5,121 nucleotides of DNA from contig CALHGI010000093.1 of assembly GCA_938029995.1 (NCBI GenBank), positions 1-5,121 on the forward strand, given 5' to 3'. The stretch's first letter is position 1; the number at the start of each line of letters is the position of its first letter. Origin of the DNA: an uncultured cyanobacterium (GTDB lineage: Bacteria > Cyanobacteriota > Cyanobacteriia > Phormidesmidales > Phormidesmidaceae). Both the position numbers and the translations under genes were made by a program. Below, in pieces: positions 4,596 through 5,121 of the stretch. Below the pieces are notes generated by a model, which made no database searches, was not told the origin of the DNA, and saw only the letters and a list, made by a program, of their open reading frames with translations.

Positions 4596-5121
4596 AGGGT
4601 GCCGACTCGGGAAGAGGGCTGTGGGAACCGTCGCTGGGCACTTGAGGAATCGCTTCCGGCTCCCATAAACAGACGGCAAACCCCTTGGGGGTGGATGCGA
4701 TCGCACTGGCATTACCACGCCCTGTCAGCCGAGTGGCCAAGTCCAGAGCAGCGATTTCCGCTAGGGCAGACTGATAGACACTATAGAAGCGATCTTCATA
4801 GTGGATGGCCACCATGGGCAGCGCCAGGTCTGGCACCTGCACATAACACTGGTGGTACTGGTGGGCATCGCCCAACATTAAGCAGGTGGCCGGACCGTGG
4901 GTCGGCCAGGGTCGCCCCGCTTGTCTGGGGGCCTTAAATTCCTGGGCATCCGCTTCCAAAGCCCACATCACATAGCCGCCATTATCCTGCTGCATTAAGG
5001 CTAAGTCATCTCCATTGTGGGCCAGCTTCTCTAAAGCCGCCAAGGTCGCCGCCGCCTGATCAAATCGGCGAAACAAGCTGTAGTATTGGCCATCTATTTT
5101 AATCGCAGGCAGTTTGACCTC
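4594..5121 (-). CDS. Conserved hypothetical protein with internal duplication, 5' end outside window
   Basis: The frame is open from the window edge to TAA at 4596-4594, giving 175 visible residues. A TTG at 5076 could be taken as a start, but coding-like sequence (EVKLPAIKIDGQYYS) continues upstream to the edge, so the true start is probably just outside. I do not recognise a named domain. By eye the protein is a tandem of two related modules: residues 4-59 (LP start, YYSLF at 13-17, GGYVMWALEADA at 48-59) and 101-157 (LP start, FYSVY at 112-116, KGFAVCLWEPEA at 146-157). They are joined by a Pro/His/Cys-containing middle section. No signal peptide or membrane segment is visible, so a cytoplasmic protein is likely. 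A HIP1 octamer lies at 4697-4704. It converges on ccmK4 and shares its terminator. Function is unknown. Confidence 0.82.
   Translation of the reverse strand, partial: EVKLPAIKIDGQYYSLFRRFDQAAATLAALEKLAHNGDDLALMQQDNGGYVMWALEADAQEFKAPRQAGRPWPTHGPATCLMLGDAHQYHQCYVQVPDLALPMVAIHYEDRFYSVYQSALAEIAALDLATRLTGRGNASAIASTPKGFAVCLWEPEAIPQVPSDGSHSPLPESAP
4697..4704. repeat. HIP1 octamer GCGATCGC
   Basis: Second copy of the octamer, inside the hypothetical gene at the right end. Two copies in about 5 kb is far above chance for an 8-mer. Confidence 0.85.

Noticed and set aside
4599..4937. Plus-strand open frame of 112 codons opposite the last gene
   Set aside because: It begins just after the terminator and is antisense to the duplicated-module protein, whose internal repeat argues that the minus strand is the coding one.
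5074..5076. TTG as the start codon of the last minus-strand gene
   Set aside because: The same frame stays open to the edge, and the upstream residues include part of the first repeat module (LPAIKIDGQYYS), so the start lies outside the window.

Overview
The window looks like chromosomal DNA from a cyanobacterium. The evidence is a CcmK4-type beta-carboxysome shell gene, a recombinase of the XisF (fdxN element) type, two copies of the HIP1 octamer GCGATCGC (3606-3613 and 4697-4704), and a choice-of-anchor K type secreted protein of a kind common in this phylum. The species cannot be told. No rRNA, tRNA, CRISPR array or insertion sequence is visible.

Layout. (1) 1-527, minus: 3' truncated gene for a secreted protein with a clear signal peptide and a choice-of-anchor K-like domain. 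Its GC content is lower than that of the rest of the window. (2) 528-853: AT-richer spacer with a possible promoter for gene 1 and a cluster of three ACGAGAA repeats. (3) 854-2191, minus: XisF-like serine-recombinase-family protein that keeps the domain architecture but appears to have lost all the expected active-site residues. (4) 2192-2325: divergent promoter region. (5) 2326-3168, plus: lipoprotein with two LprI/DUF1311-type domains. (6) 3195-4091, plus: membrane-anchored alpha/beta hydrolase. (7) 4148-4489, plus: CcmK4 shell protein with a strong Shine-Dalgarno site. (8) 4560-4595: terminator shared by convergent genes. (9) 4594-5121, minus: 5' truncated conserved protein of unknown function, apparently built from two diverged copies of one module of about 57 residues.

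How the parts fit. Genes 5 and 6 are 26 bp apart and probably cotranscribed; both products belong to the cell envelope. ccmK4 follows after 56 bp with no good promoter in the gap, so it may be the last gene of the same transcript. No ccmK3 lies beside it, although that is its usual partner. I see no complete new multi-gene system. The best leads are the apparently active-site-less recombinase homologue, the internal duplication in the last protein, and the unpaired ccmK4.
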